A stretch of 64,000 nt of DNA from positions 117,295-181,294 of the forward strand of contig NZ_BMWA01000017.1 in the NCBI RefSeq assembly GCF_014650995.1, written 5' to 3'. The notes beneath the pieces are model-generated. The model did no database searches. It was not told where the DNA came from and worked only from the letters and a program-made list of their open reading frames with translations. This document shows, one piece after another, positions 51,385 through 59,503 of this stretch. The number at the start of each line of letters is the position of its first letter. Position 1 is the stretch's first letter. This DNA comes from Streptomyces viridiviolaceus (GTDB lineage: Bacteria > Actinomycetota > Actinomycetes > Streptomycetales > Streptomycetaceae). A program made the translations under genes and the position numbers.

Positions 51385-52146
51385 TCACACGAGTGACCGT
51401 GCCAGCTCGCTCACCTTCTCTCCGCACGCCGCCGCGGCCACCAGTGCGGCGGCGTGGGCGACCAGCCCCGCCCTGCCGCTGCCCGCCACCACGGCCACGC
51501 CCAGGGCCGCGCCGAGTGCGTGCGCTCCCGTGTCGCCGAGCATCGTGCGCTCGGCGAGGTCGTCGGGCAGCACGGCCGCGGCGGCGCCCATCGCGGTGGC
51601 TGCCGCAGTCGCGCCGGGCCCCGCCCGCAGCAGCCCCGGCGCCCCCAGCGCGAGGACCGCTGCCGCGGCCCTTCCCGGGCGTACGTCGACGAGGTTGACG
51701 AAGTGCGCGGCCCCGGCGATCACCACCCCGGCGAGCACCTTGTCCAGCGGACGTTCCCTCATGGCCGCGCCGGCGACGAGCCCGGCCGCCGAGATCCCGA
51801 ACAGTTTCACCGCCCCGCTGGTCACCTCACCACCGCGCAGCGCCGACAGATGCGCCCGGAACCCGCGACGGGGGTCCTCGGCCCCCGCCACGTCGTCGTA
51901 GGCACCGCACACACCGGCGGCGAGGACGGCGACCCCGGCGGCGGGCCGGATCCGCCCGGCGCCCACCGCCGCGGCCACGGCGGACGCGGGACCGGCGTAC
52001 AGACCCACGGTCCGTCCGGCGTGGTTCCCCCGTTCCCAGCGTTCCGCGCCGCCCGGCGCCGTGGCGCGCAGCACGGTCAGACCGGTACGGGTGAGCGCGG
52101 CGGCGAGGGCGAGGGACGAGACGGTCCGGCGGGCACGGATGATCAT
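51385..52146 (-). CDS. Small membrane protein resembling the MraY/WecA phosphosugar transferases
   Basis: A 253-residue very hydrophobic protein with about eight membrane segments. Three short motifs parallel those of polyprenyl-phosphate N-acetylhexosamine-1-phosphate transferases: GAYDDVAG (DDxxG loop), HFVNLVDVRPGRA (NLVDG region) and TMLGDTGAHALGAALG (FMGDxGSxxLG region). It is shorter than MraY (about 350) and lacks the C-terminal His-rich loop, so it may be a reduced or altered member. It lies between recN and the GT4 gene, 33 bases after recN. No enzymatic role is known to me. Confidence 0.65.
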   Translation of the reverse strand: MIIRARRTVSSLALAAALTRTGLTVLRATAPGGAERWERGNHAGRTVGLYAGPASAVAAAVGAGRIRPAAGVAVLAAGVCGAYDDVAGAEDPRRGFRAHLSALRGGEVTSGAVKLFGISAAGLVAGAAMRERPLDKVLAGVVIAGAAHFVNLVDVRPGRAAAAVLALGAPGLLRAGPGATAAATAMGAAAAVLPDDLAERTMLGDTGAHALGAALGVAVVAGSGRAGLVAHAAALVAAAACGEKVSELARSLV

Positions 52147-52179
52147 GCCGTCACCCTACGGGCCCGCCGGACCGGCCCT

Positions 52180-53916
52180 CTACGCGTCCGCCCGAGCCGC
52201 CGCCAGCAGCTCCTCGGCGTGCGCCCGGGCCGTCTCGGAGTCCTCCTGCCCGGCGAGCATCCGGGACAGCTCCCGGATCCGGTCCTCGCCCTCCAGCACC
52301 TTCACGCCGGACCGGGTCACCGACCCGTCGTTCGTCTTCTCCACCAGCAGCTGCCGGTCGGCGAAGGCGGCCACCTGCGGGAGATGCGTGACGACCACGA
52401 CCTGCGCGGTCTTCGCGAGCCGTGCCAGGCGCCGCCCGATCTCCACCGCCGCCTTGCCGCCCACACCGGCGTCGACCTCGTCGAAGAGATACGTCGGCAC
52501 CGGGTCCGTGCCCGCGAACACGACCTCCACGGCCAGCATCACGCGCGACAGCTCACCGCCGGACGCACCCTTGGCGATGGGCCGCGGCGGCGCGCCCGGA
52601 TGCGGGGCGAGCAGCAGCTCGACCTCGTCGGCGCCCGACGGCCCGTACGCCACCGTCCGCCCGCCGACCTCCACGCCCTCGGGGTCCTCGGTCTGCCGGA
52701 TCGCGAACGACACGCGCGCGTGGGGCATGGCGAGCGAGGCCAGCTCGGCGGTCACCGCGGCGGCGAACCGTTCGGCGGCCTCGGTCCGCGCGTCGGTCAA
52801 CGCCTGTGCCAGCCCGCCCAGTTCGGCCCTGAGCGCGTCCCGCTCGGCGGTCAGCTCACCGATCCGCTCGTCGTCGCCGTCCAGCTCGGTCAGCCGGGCG
52901 GCACTCTGCTCGGCCCAGGCCAGCACGGCGGCGACGTCCTCGCCGTACTTCCGCGTCAGCCCCGTGATGGCGGCCCGCCGCTCCTCGACCGCGGCCAGCC
53001 GCAGCGGGTCGGCGTCCAGGTCGTCGGCGTACCCAGCGAGCTCCCCGGCGACGTCACGCAGCAGGATGCCGACCTCGCCGATCCGGTCGGCGAGGGCGGC
53101 CAGCGCCGGGTCGTGCGACCGCACGGCGTCCAGGGCCCGCTGCGCGCCCGCGACGAGCGTCGCCGCGTCCACGCCCTCGGGGTCCTCCGGATCGCCCGCC
53201 AGCGCGGCGTGCGCGGCCGTGGCGGCGGACGCCAGCGCCTCGGCGTGGCCCAGCCGCTCGGCCTCCTCCGCCAGCTCCACGTCCTCGCCGGCGCGCGGTT
53301 CGACGGCTGCGACCTCGTCGAGGCCGTAGCGCAGCATGTCGGCTTCCTGCGCGCGTTCCCGCGCACGCGTGGTGATCTCCTCCAGCTCCGAGGAGACGGC
53401 CCGCAGCCGCCGGTAGGCACCGGCGTACTTGGCGAGCGGCACGGCGACCGCGTCGCCCGCGTACCGGTCGAGCGCCTGCCGCTGCCGGGTGAGCTTGAGC
53501 AGCCCCTGCTGGTCGGTCTGCCCGTGCACGGCCACCAGCTCGTCGGCCAGCTCGGCGAGCATCCCCACCGGCACGGACCGTCCGCCCAGGTGCGCCCGCG
53601 ACCGCCCCTCGGCGGACACGGTGCGGCTGATCAGCAGCGCCCCGTCGTCGAGCTCGGCCCCGGCCTCCTCGGCCCGTACGGCGGCCGCGGCGTCCCCGGG
53701 CACGGAGATCCGCCCCTCTACGACCGCGTGCTTCGCACCGATCCGCACCAGCGCCGGGTCCGCGCGCCCGCCGAGCAGCAGTCCCAGGCTGGTGACCACC
53801 ATGGTCTTGCCCGCACCCGTCTCACCGGTGACGGCGGTGAACCCGGGCGACAGCTCCACTACGGCGTCGTCGATGACTCCGAGCGACCGTATCCGCATCT
53901 CCTCCAACACGGACAC
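52180..53916 (-). CDS. recN: DNA repair ATPase RecN
   Basis: A 578-residue SMC-like repair protein: Walker A AVTGETGAGKTMVVTSLGLL at the N-terminus, a central coiled coil, and the C-terminal signature KGASGGELSRVMLAVEVVF with Walker B PTYLFDEVDAGVGG. It holds and processes double-strand-break ends during recombination. The GTG at 53916 gives VSVLEEMRIRSLGVIDDAVV; the inner ATG (MRIRSLGV), directly behind GGAGGAG, is too close to that sequence to use it. It follows nadK by 147 bases in the conserved tlyA-nadK-recN order. Confidence 0.96.
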   Translation of the reverse strand: MSVLEEMRIRSLGVIDDAVVELSPGFTAVTGETGAGKTMVVTSLGLLLGGRADPALVRIGAKHAVVEGRISVPGDAAAAVRAEEAGAELDDGALLISRTVSAEGRSRAHLGGRSVPVGMLAELADELVAVHGQTDQQGLLKLTRQRQALDRYAGDAVAVPLAKYAGAYRRLRAVSSELEEITTRARERAQEADMLRYGLDEVAAVEPRAGEDVELAEEAERLGHAEALASAATAAHAALAGDPEDPEGVDAATLVAGAQRALDAVRSHDPALAALADRIGEVGILLRDVAGELAGYADDLDADPLRLAAVEERRAAITGLTRKYGEDVAAVLAWAEQSAARLTELDGDDERIGELTAERDALRAELGGLAQALTDARTEAAERFAAAVTAELASLAMPHARVSFAIRQTEDPEGVEVGGRTVAYGPSGADEVELLLAPHPGAPPRPIAKGASGGELSRVMLAVEVVFAGTDPVPTYLFDEVDAGVGGKAAVEIGRRLARLAKTAQVVVVTHLPQVAAFADRQLLVEKTNDGSVTRSGVKVLEGEDRIRELSRMLAGQEDSETARAHAEELLAAARADA

Positions 53917-54063
53917 GACCTTACGAGGTCCGGGCCCGGGAGTGCGACCGGCCCGCCCTTGTCACCCACAGGAGTGCATCGCCCCCAGGGGCGCGCGGAA
54001 CTGCGCGATCAGCCACAGGCGGCACGCGGCCGCCGACGCTCCGGGACCAGCCCTCCGAGACCG

Positions 54064-54969
54064 CTAATGAGGCGCTCCCCGCCACCCGGAGACCGGCAAC
54101 GCGAACTTGGCCACCAGCCGATCGGTGAAAGAAGCGTGGTGCAGCCGGGCCAGCCGCACCGGTACGGCCCCCCGCCGGACCTCCACCCGCGCCCCCGGCG
54201 GCAGCTCGACGGTCCGCCGCCCGTCGCACCACAGCACGCCCGGCGGCACGTGGGGCAGCACCTCCACCGCGAGCACGGAGTCCGGCGAGGTCACCAACGG
54301 CTTCGCGAACAGCGCGTGCGCCGAGATCGGCACCATCAGCAGCGCCTCGACCTCCGGCCACACCACCGGCCCCCCGGCCGAGAACGCGTACGCCGTCGAC
54401 CCGGTCGGCGTCGACAGGACGATGCCGTCGCACCCGAACCCCGTCACCGGCCGCCCGTCGATCTCCAGCACGACCTCGAGCATCCGCTCGGCGGACACCT
54501 TCTGCACGGCGGCCTCGTTCAGCGCCCAGTCCGTGTGCACGATGTCGCCGTTGCGGTGCACGACGACGTCGACGGTCATCCTCTCCTCGACCTCGTACGC
54601 CCGGCTCACCACCCGGTCGACGACCTTGTCGAGGTCGTCCCGCTCGGCCTCCGCGAGGAAGCCGACCCGGCCGAGGTTGACGCCGAGCATCGGCACCCCG
54701 GAGGCGCGGGCGAACTCCGCGCCGCGCAGCAGCGTCCCGTCGCCGCCCAGCACGATCAGCAGCTCGCATCCGTCGAGGCACTGCGGGGTGGCCTCCTTGA
54801 CCAGCTCCACCTCGTCCGGCAGCGGCAGGTCGACGGCCTCGGCCTCCAGGACGCGTACGCCTAGCCCGGCGCGCAGCAGCCCCTTGACCACGAGCTCGGC
54901 GCTGCGCACGGCCGCCGGGCGCCCGGTGTGGGCGAGCAGGAAAACAGTACGAGCTCGGTTCTGTGTCAA
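54064..54969 (-). CDS. nadK: NAD kinase
   Basis: A 301-residue NAD kinase: LIVLGGDGTLLRGAEFA (GGDG motif with catalytic Asp), ALNEAAVQK (NE motif) and IVLSTPTGSTAYAFSAGGPV (Gly-rich substrate region). It makes NADP from NAD and ATP. The start is a rare TTG that overlaps the tlyA stop as TTGA; the N-terminus MTQNRARTVFLLAHTGR matches Streptomyces relatives as I recall them, so the TTG is well supported. The overlap implies coupled translation with tlyA. Confidence 0.96.
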   Translation of the reverse strand: MTQNRARTVFLLAHTGRPAAVRSAELVVKGLLRAGLGVRVLEAEAVDLPLPDEVELVKEATPQCLDGCELLIVLGGDGTLLRGAEFARASGVPMLGVNLGRVGFLAEAERDDLDKVVDRVVSRAYEVEERMTVDVVVHRNGDIVHTDWALNEAAVQKVSAERMLEVVLEIDGRPVTGFGCDGIVLSTPTGSTAYAFSAGGPVVWPEVEALLMVPISAHALFAKPLVTSPDSVLAVEVLPHVPPGVLWCDGRRTVELPPGARVEVRRGAVPVRLARLHHASFTDRLVAKFALPVSGWRGAPH

Positions 54970-55781
54970 CGCGGCCCCTCCGCCACTGCACGGTCAACGT
55001 CGGCCGGGTCCAGTTCGCCGGCCCCGGCCCGCAGCCACAGAAAGTACTCGACGTTCCCGGAGGGACCGGGCAGCGGACTGGCGGTGACCCCCTTCACACC
55101 GAGCCCGAGCTCCCACGCCCTGCGGGCGACGCCCCGCACGGCCTCGGCCCGCAGCTGCGCACTGCGTACCACTCCCCCGCTGCCCAGCCGCTCCTTGCCC
55201 ACCTCGAACTGCGGCTTCACCATCATCACCAGGTCGGCGTCCGGCCGCGTGCACCGCACCAGGGCGGGCAGCACCAGTCCGAGCGGGATGAAGGACAGAT
55301 CCCCCACGACAAGGTCCACGGGCTCCCCATCGATCGCTCCGAGCGTCAGTTCGCGTACGTTCGTACGGTCCTTGACGGTGACGCGTTCATCCTGCTGGAG
55401 AGTCCAGGCGAGCTGTCCGTATCCGACGTCCACGGCGACGACGTGCGCGGCGCCCGCCCGCAGCAGGACGTCGGTGAAGCCCCCGGTGGAGGCGCCGGCG
55501 TCCAGCGCCCGTCGCCCCTCGACGACCAGTCCCTGCGGTACGAACGCCGCCAGGGCGCCGGCCAGCTTGTGACCGCCGCGCGAGACGTAGTCGGGGTCGC
55601 TGTCGTCCTGGGTGACGACGATGGCCGCGGCGGTCTCCACCTGCGTGGCCGGCTTGGTCGCGACGGTCTTGCCGACGGTGACCCGCCCCGCGGCGATCAG
55701 CTGGCTGGCGTGCTCGCGTGAGCGCGCGAGCTTCCGGCGGACCAGCTCCGCGTCGAGACGGCGGCGTGCGACTCCTGCCAC
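54966..55781 (-). CDS. tlyA: rRNA 2'-O-methyltransferase TlyA
   Basis: A 271-residue enzyme with an N-terminal S4 domain (RRRLDAELVRRKLARSREHA) and an FtsJ-type methyltransferase domain: RGGHKLAGAL (catalytic Lys), DAGASTGGFTDVLL (SAM site), VVGDLSFIPL (Asp) and MMVKPQFEVGKERL (Lys, Glu). It methylates C1409 of 16S and C1920 of 23S rRNA in mycobacteria, where loss gives capreomycin resistance. GTG start, GGGAG eleven bases upstream. The nadK start overlaps its end. Confidence 0.95.
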   Translation of the reverse strand: MAGVARRRLDAELVRRKLARSREHASQLIAAGRVTVGKTVATKPATQVETAAAIVVTQDDSDPDYVSRGGHKLAGALAAFVPQGLVVEGRRALDAGASTGGFTDVLLRAGAAHVVAVDVGYGQLAWTLQQDERVTVKDRTNVRELTLGAIDGEPVDLVVGDLSFIPLGLVLPALVRCTRPDADLVMMVKPQFEVGKERLGSGGVVRSAQLRAEAVRGVARRAWELGLGVKGVTASPLPGPSGNVEYFLWLRAGAGELDPADVDRAVAEGPR

Positions 55782-55805
55782 GTTCGGTTCAGCTCCCTTG
55801 TGCTT

Positions 55806-56078
55806 TCAGGCGGGGGGCGCCGGAGGTCCCGGGCGGGCGTCGAGCGCGGTGAGCGCGTCGCGCAGCCCCCTGTGTACATCCTCGTACACCTCGACGTGCC
55901 CGTCCGTGGCCAGGTGGTCGGCGTCGGCCAGCCGGGCAAGCCGGGCGTCCACCTCGGCGTTGCCGGTGGGGGTGCGGGGCACGTGCAGCGGGGCGGGCGC
56001 GGCGGGGTCGTACTCGGGCTGCGCCTCCGCCTCCGCCCCGGCCTCCTGGGCCCCGGGCTCGGGAACTGCGTCGCTCAT
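55806..56078 (-). CDS. Small acidic conserved protein before tlyA
   Basis: A 90-residue protein: a disordered acidic start (MSDAVPEPGAQEAGAEAEAQ), a conserved core (TPTGNAEVDARLARLADADH, LATDGHVEVYEDVHRGLRDA) that is probably two helices, and a Pro/Ala-rich end. The family, also found before tlyA in other actinobacteria, has no known function. It ends 24 bases before tlyA and thus belongs to the same operon. ATG start with weak ribosome site (CGGGG). Confidence 0.78.
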   Translation of the reverse strand: MSDAVPEPGAQEAGAEAEAQPEYDPAAPAPLHVPRTPTGNAEVDARLARLADADHLATDGHVEVYEDVHRGLRDALTALDARPGPPAPPA

Positions 56079-56119
56079 GCCCCGACGCTACCCGAACCAC
56101 TGCGATACGGTCGGTCCTG

Positions 56120-56467
56120 ATGGCGACGACTGAGGAGTGCCGCGCCGCACTCGAGAAGCTCTCGGACAACATGCAGGACGCCGAAGGCGACGTCCGGGCG
56201 GCCGCCGAACTGGACCGCTCGGTGAGCTGCCACATCACCGACCTGGACGTCACCTTCGCCGGACGCATGGCGGACGGCCGCATCGACGTGCGGGAGACCC
56301 TTGAGGGGCCGCCGCGCGAGAAGGCCGACATCCGGCTGGCCATGACCGGCGACGACCTGGTGGCCCTGGTCGGCGGCGAGCTGAACTTCGCCAGGGCCTG
56401 GGGCTCGGGCCGGGTTCGGCTGGAGGCCGGCCTGCGCGACCTGTTCCGGCTCAGGAAGCTTCTGTAG
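56120..56467 (+). CDS. SCP2 sterol-transfer-like domain protein
   Basis: A 115-residue single-domain protein with the SCP2 fold pattern: an N-terminal helix (TTEECRAALEKLSDNM), beta strands (CHITDLDVTFAGRMADGRID), then DIRLAMTGDDLVALVGGELN and FARAWGSGRVRLEAGLRDLF at the end. SCP2 domains bind lipids or other hydrophobic ligands. The ATG is eight bases after TACGGT (56106-56111), suggesting a leaderless mRNA. It is divergent from the tlyA operon and its last 17 bases overlap the convergent siderophore ATPase gene. Confidence 0.85.
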   Translation: MATTEECRAALEKLSDNMQDAEGDVRAAAELDRSVSCHITDLDVTFAGRMADGRIDVRETLEGPPREKADIRLAMTGDDLVALVGGELNFARAWGSGRVRLEAGLRDLFRLRKLL

Positions 56468-57338
56468 CGGCGACCTTCTCCGGCGCGGCGCCGCCATGCG
56501 CGCGTGCCTTGCGCGCGGCCGGCACCACCAGCGGCGTGCCCGTCTCCGGGTCGTCGATGACCTGGCAGCGCAGTCCGAAGACCTCCTCGACCAGTCCGGC
56601 CGTGACGATGTCGTTCGGCGCGCCCTCGGCGATGATCTCCCCGCCGCGCAGGGCGATGAGGTGGGTGGCGTAGCGGGCGGCGTGGTTGAGGTCGTGCAGG
56701 ACGGCCACGAGGGTGCGGCCCTGCTCCTCGTGCAGTTCGGCGCACAGGTCGAGGACGTCGATCTGGTGCTGGATGTCCAGGTACGTGGTCGGCTCGTCGA
56801 GCAGCAGCAGCGGGGTCTGCTGGGCGAGCGCCATGGCGATCCACACGCGCTGCCGCTGGCCGCCGGAGAGTTCGTCGACGTAGCGGTCGGCGAGTTCGGC
56901 CACGCCGGTCCGGGCCATCGACTCCTGGACGACCCGCTCGTCCTCGGTCGACCACTGGCGCAGCAGGCCCTGGTGCGGGTAGCGGCCGCGGCCGACGAGG
57001 TCGGCGACGGTGATGCCGTCGGGCGCGATCGACGACTGCGGGAGCAGGCCGAGGGTCCGCGCGACCTGCTTGGCGGGCATCGACTGGATGACCTCTCCGT
57101 CGAGAAGCACCCTGCCCTGGCTGGGCTTGAGCATCCGTGACAGAGCCCGCAGCAGGGTGGACTTGCCGCACGCGTTCGGGCCGACGATCACGGTGAAGGA
57201 GTTGTCGGGTATCTCGACCGACAGCTTCTCGGCGATGACACGCTGGTCGTAGGCGAGGGTGACGTTCTCGGCGGACAGGCGGTTCACGATGCTCCTTTGG
57301 TTGTTCAGCCCGCTGCGGATGCCGGTGCCGGCGCTCAT
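56451..57338 (-). CDS. Iron-siderophore ABC transporter ATPase (FepC type)
   Basis: A 295-residue ATPase: Walker A GPNACGKSTLLRALSR (the Ala-Cys form usual in FepC/FhuC), ELADRYVDELSGGQRQRVWI with the signature, Walker B TPLLLLDEPTTYLDIQHQID and AVLHDLNHAARYATHL with the switch His. It powers ferri-siderophore uptake. The ATG at 57338 overlaps the permease stop (ATGA). An internal ATG/GTG near INRLSAEN is an alternative, but the extension is acceptable. Third gene of the iron-box-controlled operon. Confidence 0.94.
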   Translation of the reverse strand: MSAGTGIRSGLNNQRSIVNRLSAENVTLAYDQRVIAEKLSVEIPDNSFTVIVGPNACGKSTLLRALSRMLKPSQGRVLLDGEVIQSMPAKQVARTLGLLPQSSIAPDGITVADLVGRGRYPHQGLLRQWSTEDERVVQESMARTGVAELADRYVDELSGGQRQRVWIAMALAQQTPLLLLDEPTTYLDIQHQIDVLDLCAELHEEQGRTLVAVLHDLNHAARYATHLIALRGGEIIAEGAPNDIVTAGLVEEVFGLRCQVIDDPETGTPLVVPAARKARAHGGAAPEKVAATEAS

Positions 57339-58372
57339 ATCCGGCCCGCCTTGCGCTCGGTGACCAGCAGCCACAGCAGGTAGACGCCGCCGAGAACACC
57401 GGTGACCACGCCCACGGGCAGCTGGTCGGCGCCGAAGGCCCGCTGCGAGATCCAGTCGGCGGTGATCAGCAGGGCGGCGCCCATGCACAGGGACGGCAGC
57501 AGGTTGGGGCCTGGCGAGCGGGTCAGGCGGCGGGCGAGCTGCGGCGCGGTGAGCGCGACGAAGCTGACCGGGCCTGCCGCGGCGGTGGCGGCTGCCGTGA
57601 GCAGCACGGCGGCCACCAGCAGCAGCATCCGCACCCGCTCGACGCGCACCCCGAGGGCGTAGGAGATGTCGTCGCCCATCTCCATCATCCGCAGGCCCCG
57701 CCCGTTGGCGAGCACGAGCGGCACCAGCACGGCGCACAGCGCGAGCAGCGGCCACACCTGGTTCCAGTCGCGCCCGTCGAGGGATCCGGTCATCCATACG
57801 ACGGCACGGGCGGCGTCGACGATGTCGGCCCTGGTGAGCAGGTAGCCGTTGATCGCCGTGACGATCGCCGACATACCGATGCCGACCAGAACCAGTCGGT
57901 AGCCGTGCACGCCTTGCTTCCAGGCGAGCAGGTAGATGCCGAGTCCGGTCACCAGGCCGCCCAGCAGCGCGCCGAGGGTCACCTGCGTCGCACCCCCGGA
58001 GAACAGGACGATCATCGTGAGCGCGCCGGCCGTCGCGCCCTGCCCGAGGCCGAGCACGTCCGGACTGCCCAGCGGGTTGCGGGAGATGGCCTGGAACAGC
58101 GCGCCGCCCAGCCCGAGCGAGGCACCGACCAGCAGCCCGACCAGGACCCGGGGCAGCCGCAACTCGTTGACGATGAACTCCTGACTGGCGTTGCCCTCGC
58201 CGAACAGGGTCCTGAGCACGTCCGCGGCCGGGATCTCGAAGTCGCCGGTGCCGATCAGGACGACGCTCGCGGCGAGCGCGGCCACCAGCAGCAGCACCAC
58301 GACGACGAGGGTCCTGACGTCCAGTCGGACCGACAGCCCTCCCGGGCTCCGCACAGCACGGTTGGTCTTCAC
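57335..58372 (-). CDS. Iron-siderophore ABC transporter permease (FepG/FecD type)
   Basis: A 345-residue FecCD-family permease with about ten membrane helices: RLPRVLVGLLVGASLGLGGA, SRNPLGSPDVLGLGQGATAG, GPVSFVALTAPQLARRLTRS (cytoplasmic coupling region) and PVGVVTGVLGGVYLLWLLVT at the end. It forms the channel with the permease encoded upstream. GTG at 58372 overlaps that gene's stop as GTGA, and its stop overlaps the ATPase start. Confidence 0.95.
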   Translation of the reverse strand: MKTNRAVRSPGGLSVRLDVRTLVVVVLLLVAALAASVVLIGTGDFEIPAADVLRTLFGEGNASQEFIVNELRLPRVLVGLLVGASLGLGGALFQAISRNPLGSPDVLGLGQGATAGALTMIVLFSGGATQVTLGALLGGLVTGLGIYLLAWKQGVHGYRLVLVGIGMSAIVTAINGYLLTRADIVDAARAVVWMTGSLDGRDWNQVWPLLALCAVLVPLVLANGRGLRMMEMGDDISYALGVRVERVRMLLLVAAVLLTAAATAAAGPVSFVALTAPQLARRLTRSPGPNLLPSLCMGAALLITADWISQRAFGADQLPVGVVTGVLGGVYLLWLLVTERKAGRI

Positions 58373-59412
58373 AGCTGGGCCGTCCTCCGCCGTCGTACGA
58401 GGTAGATGAAGACCGGACCGCCCAGGACGGCGGTGACGATGCCGACCTGCAGTTCCGAGGGCCGCGCGACGATCCGGCCGAGCACGTCCGCGCCGAGCAG
58501 CAGCACGGGCGACAGGATCGCGGCGTAGGGCAGGATCCAGCGCAGGTCGGGCCCGGTGAAGGAGCGGACGATGTGCGGGACCATCAGGCCCACGAACACG
58601 ATCGGGCCGCAGGCCGCGGTCGCGGCCCCGCACAGCACGGTCGCGGCGAGCATGGACAGCGCCCGGGTGCGGTTCAGGTTGGCGCCGAGCGCCTTGGCGG
58701 TGTCGTCGCCCATCTCCATGGCGTTGAGCGGCCGCGCGAGCGCCAGAGCGAGGACGGAGCCCGCCGCGAAGAACGGCAGCACCTCGACGATGATGTCGTC
58801 GGTCGCCGAGGACAGCGAACCGACCGTCCAGAAGCGCATCCGGCCAAGCGCCGCGTCGTCCATGATCATCACGGCCTGGAGGTAGCCGAAGAGCGCGGCG
58901 CTGATCGCCGTACCGGCCAGCGCCAGCCGCACCGGCGTGGCACCCCGGCTGCCGCCCAGGAACCAGACCAGCGCACCGACCGCCGCCGCCCCGAGGAAGG
59001 CGAACCAGACGTAGCCCGACAGCGAGGTGACGCCGAGGAAGGTGATGGCCGTGACGACCGCCGCGGAGGCACCGGCGTTGATGCCGAGAAGTCCGGGATC
59101 GGCCAGCGGATTCCGGGTGAGCGCCTGCAGCACGGCTCCTGCCAGGCCGAGCGCGGCACCCGCGAGCAGGCCGAGCACGGTCCTCGACAACCGCTCACCG
59201 ACCACGATGTCGCCGTACGTGCCCGAATCGTGGAACAGACCGTGCCAGACCTGGTCCAGGGGCAGGTCCTTCGCACCGATCGCGATGCTCGCCAACGCGA
59301 CGACCACCAGGATCACCACGGAGACGAGCAGCCCAACGGCGCGTATCGCCTGGCGTTTCGGGGGCGCGGGGGCGGTCTCCGCGCGCTGTTCGGGAGGACT
59401 GTCGACCAACAC
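58369..59412 (-). CDS. Iron-siderophore ABC transporter permease (FepD/FecC type)
   Basis: A 347-residue FecCD-family permease: LSRTVLGLLAGAALGLAGAV, TRNPLADPGLLGINAGASAA, GPIVFVGLMVPHIVRSFTGP and PSELQVGIVTAVLGGPVFIY. It is the first gene of the operon; the GTG start is only five bases from a DtxR/IdeR-type iron box (59417-59435), so expression should be repressed when iron is sufficient. No siderophore-binding lipoprotein gene is present in the operon or beside it. Confidence 0.95.
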   Translation of the reverse strand: MLVDSPPEQRAETAPAPPKRQAIRAVGLLVSVVILVVVALASIAIGAKDLPLDQVWHGLFHDSGTYGDIVVGERLSRTVLGLLAGAALGLAGAVLQALTRNPLADPGLLGINAGASAAVVTAITFLGVTSLSGYVWFAFLGAAAVGALVWFLGGSRGATPVRLALAGTAISAALFGYLQAVMIMDDAALGRMRFWTVGSLSSATDDIIVEVLPFFAAGSVLALALARPLNAMEMGDDTAKALGANLNRTRALSMLAATVLCGAATAACGPIVFVGLMVPHIVRSFTGPDLRWILPYAAILSPVLLLGADVLGRIVARPSELQVGIVTAVLGGPVFIYLVRRRRTAQL

Positions 59413-59416
59413 GCGG

Positions 59417-59435
59417 TTAGGTTAGCCTACCCTGC
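59417..59435. promoter_or_regulatory. DtxR/IdeR-type iron box
   Basis: TTAGGTTAGCCTACCCTGC matches 15 of 19 positions of the DtxR/IdeR (DmdR) consensus TTAGGTTAGGCTAACCTAA, with the left half perfect. It overlaps TAGGCT (- strand), the likely -10 box of the permease operon, so an iron-loaded repressor would block RNA polymerase. Confidence 0.85.
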
Positions 59436-59503
59436 CAATCGATCACGATCCCCTGGACGCTCACGGAGGCCGTCCGAGGCGGGCTCCTTCCCACCACGGC
59501 GAC

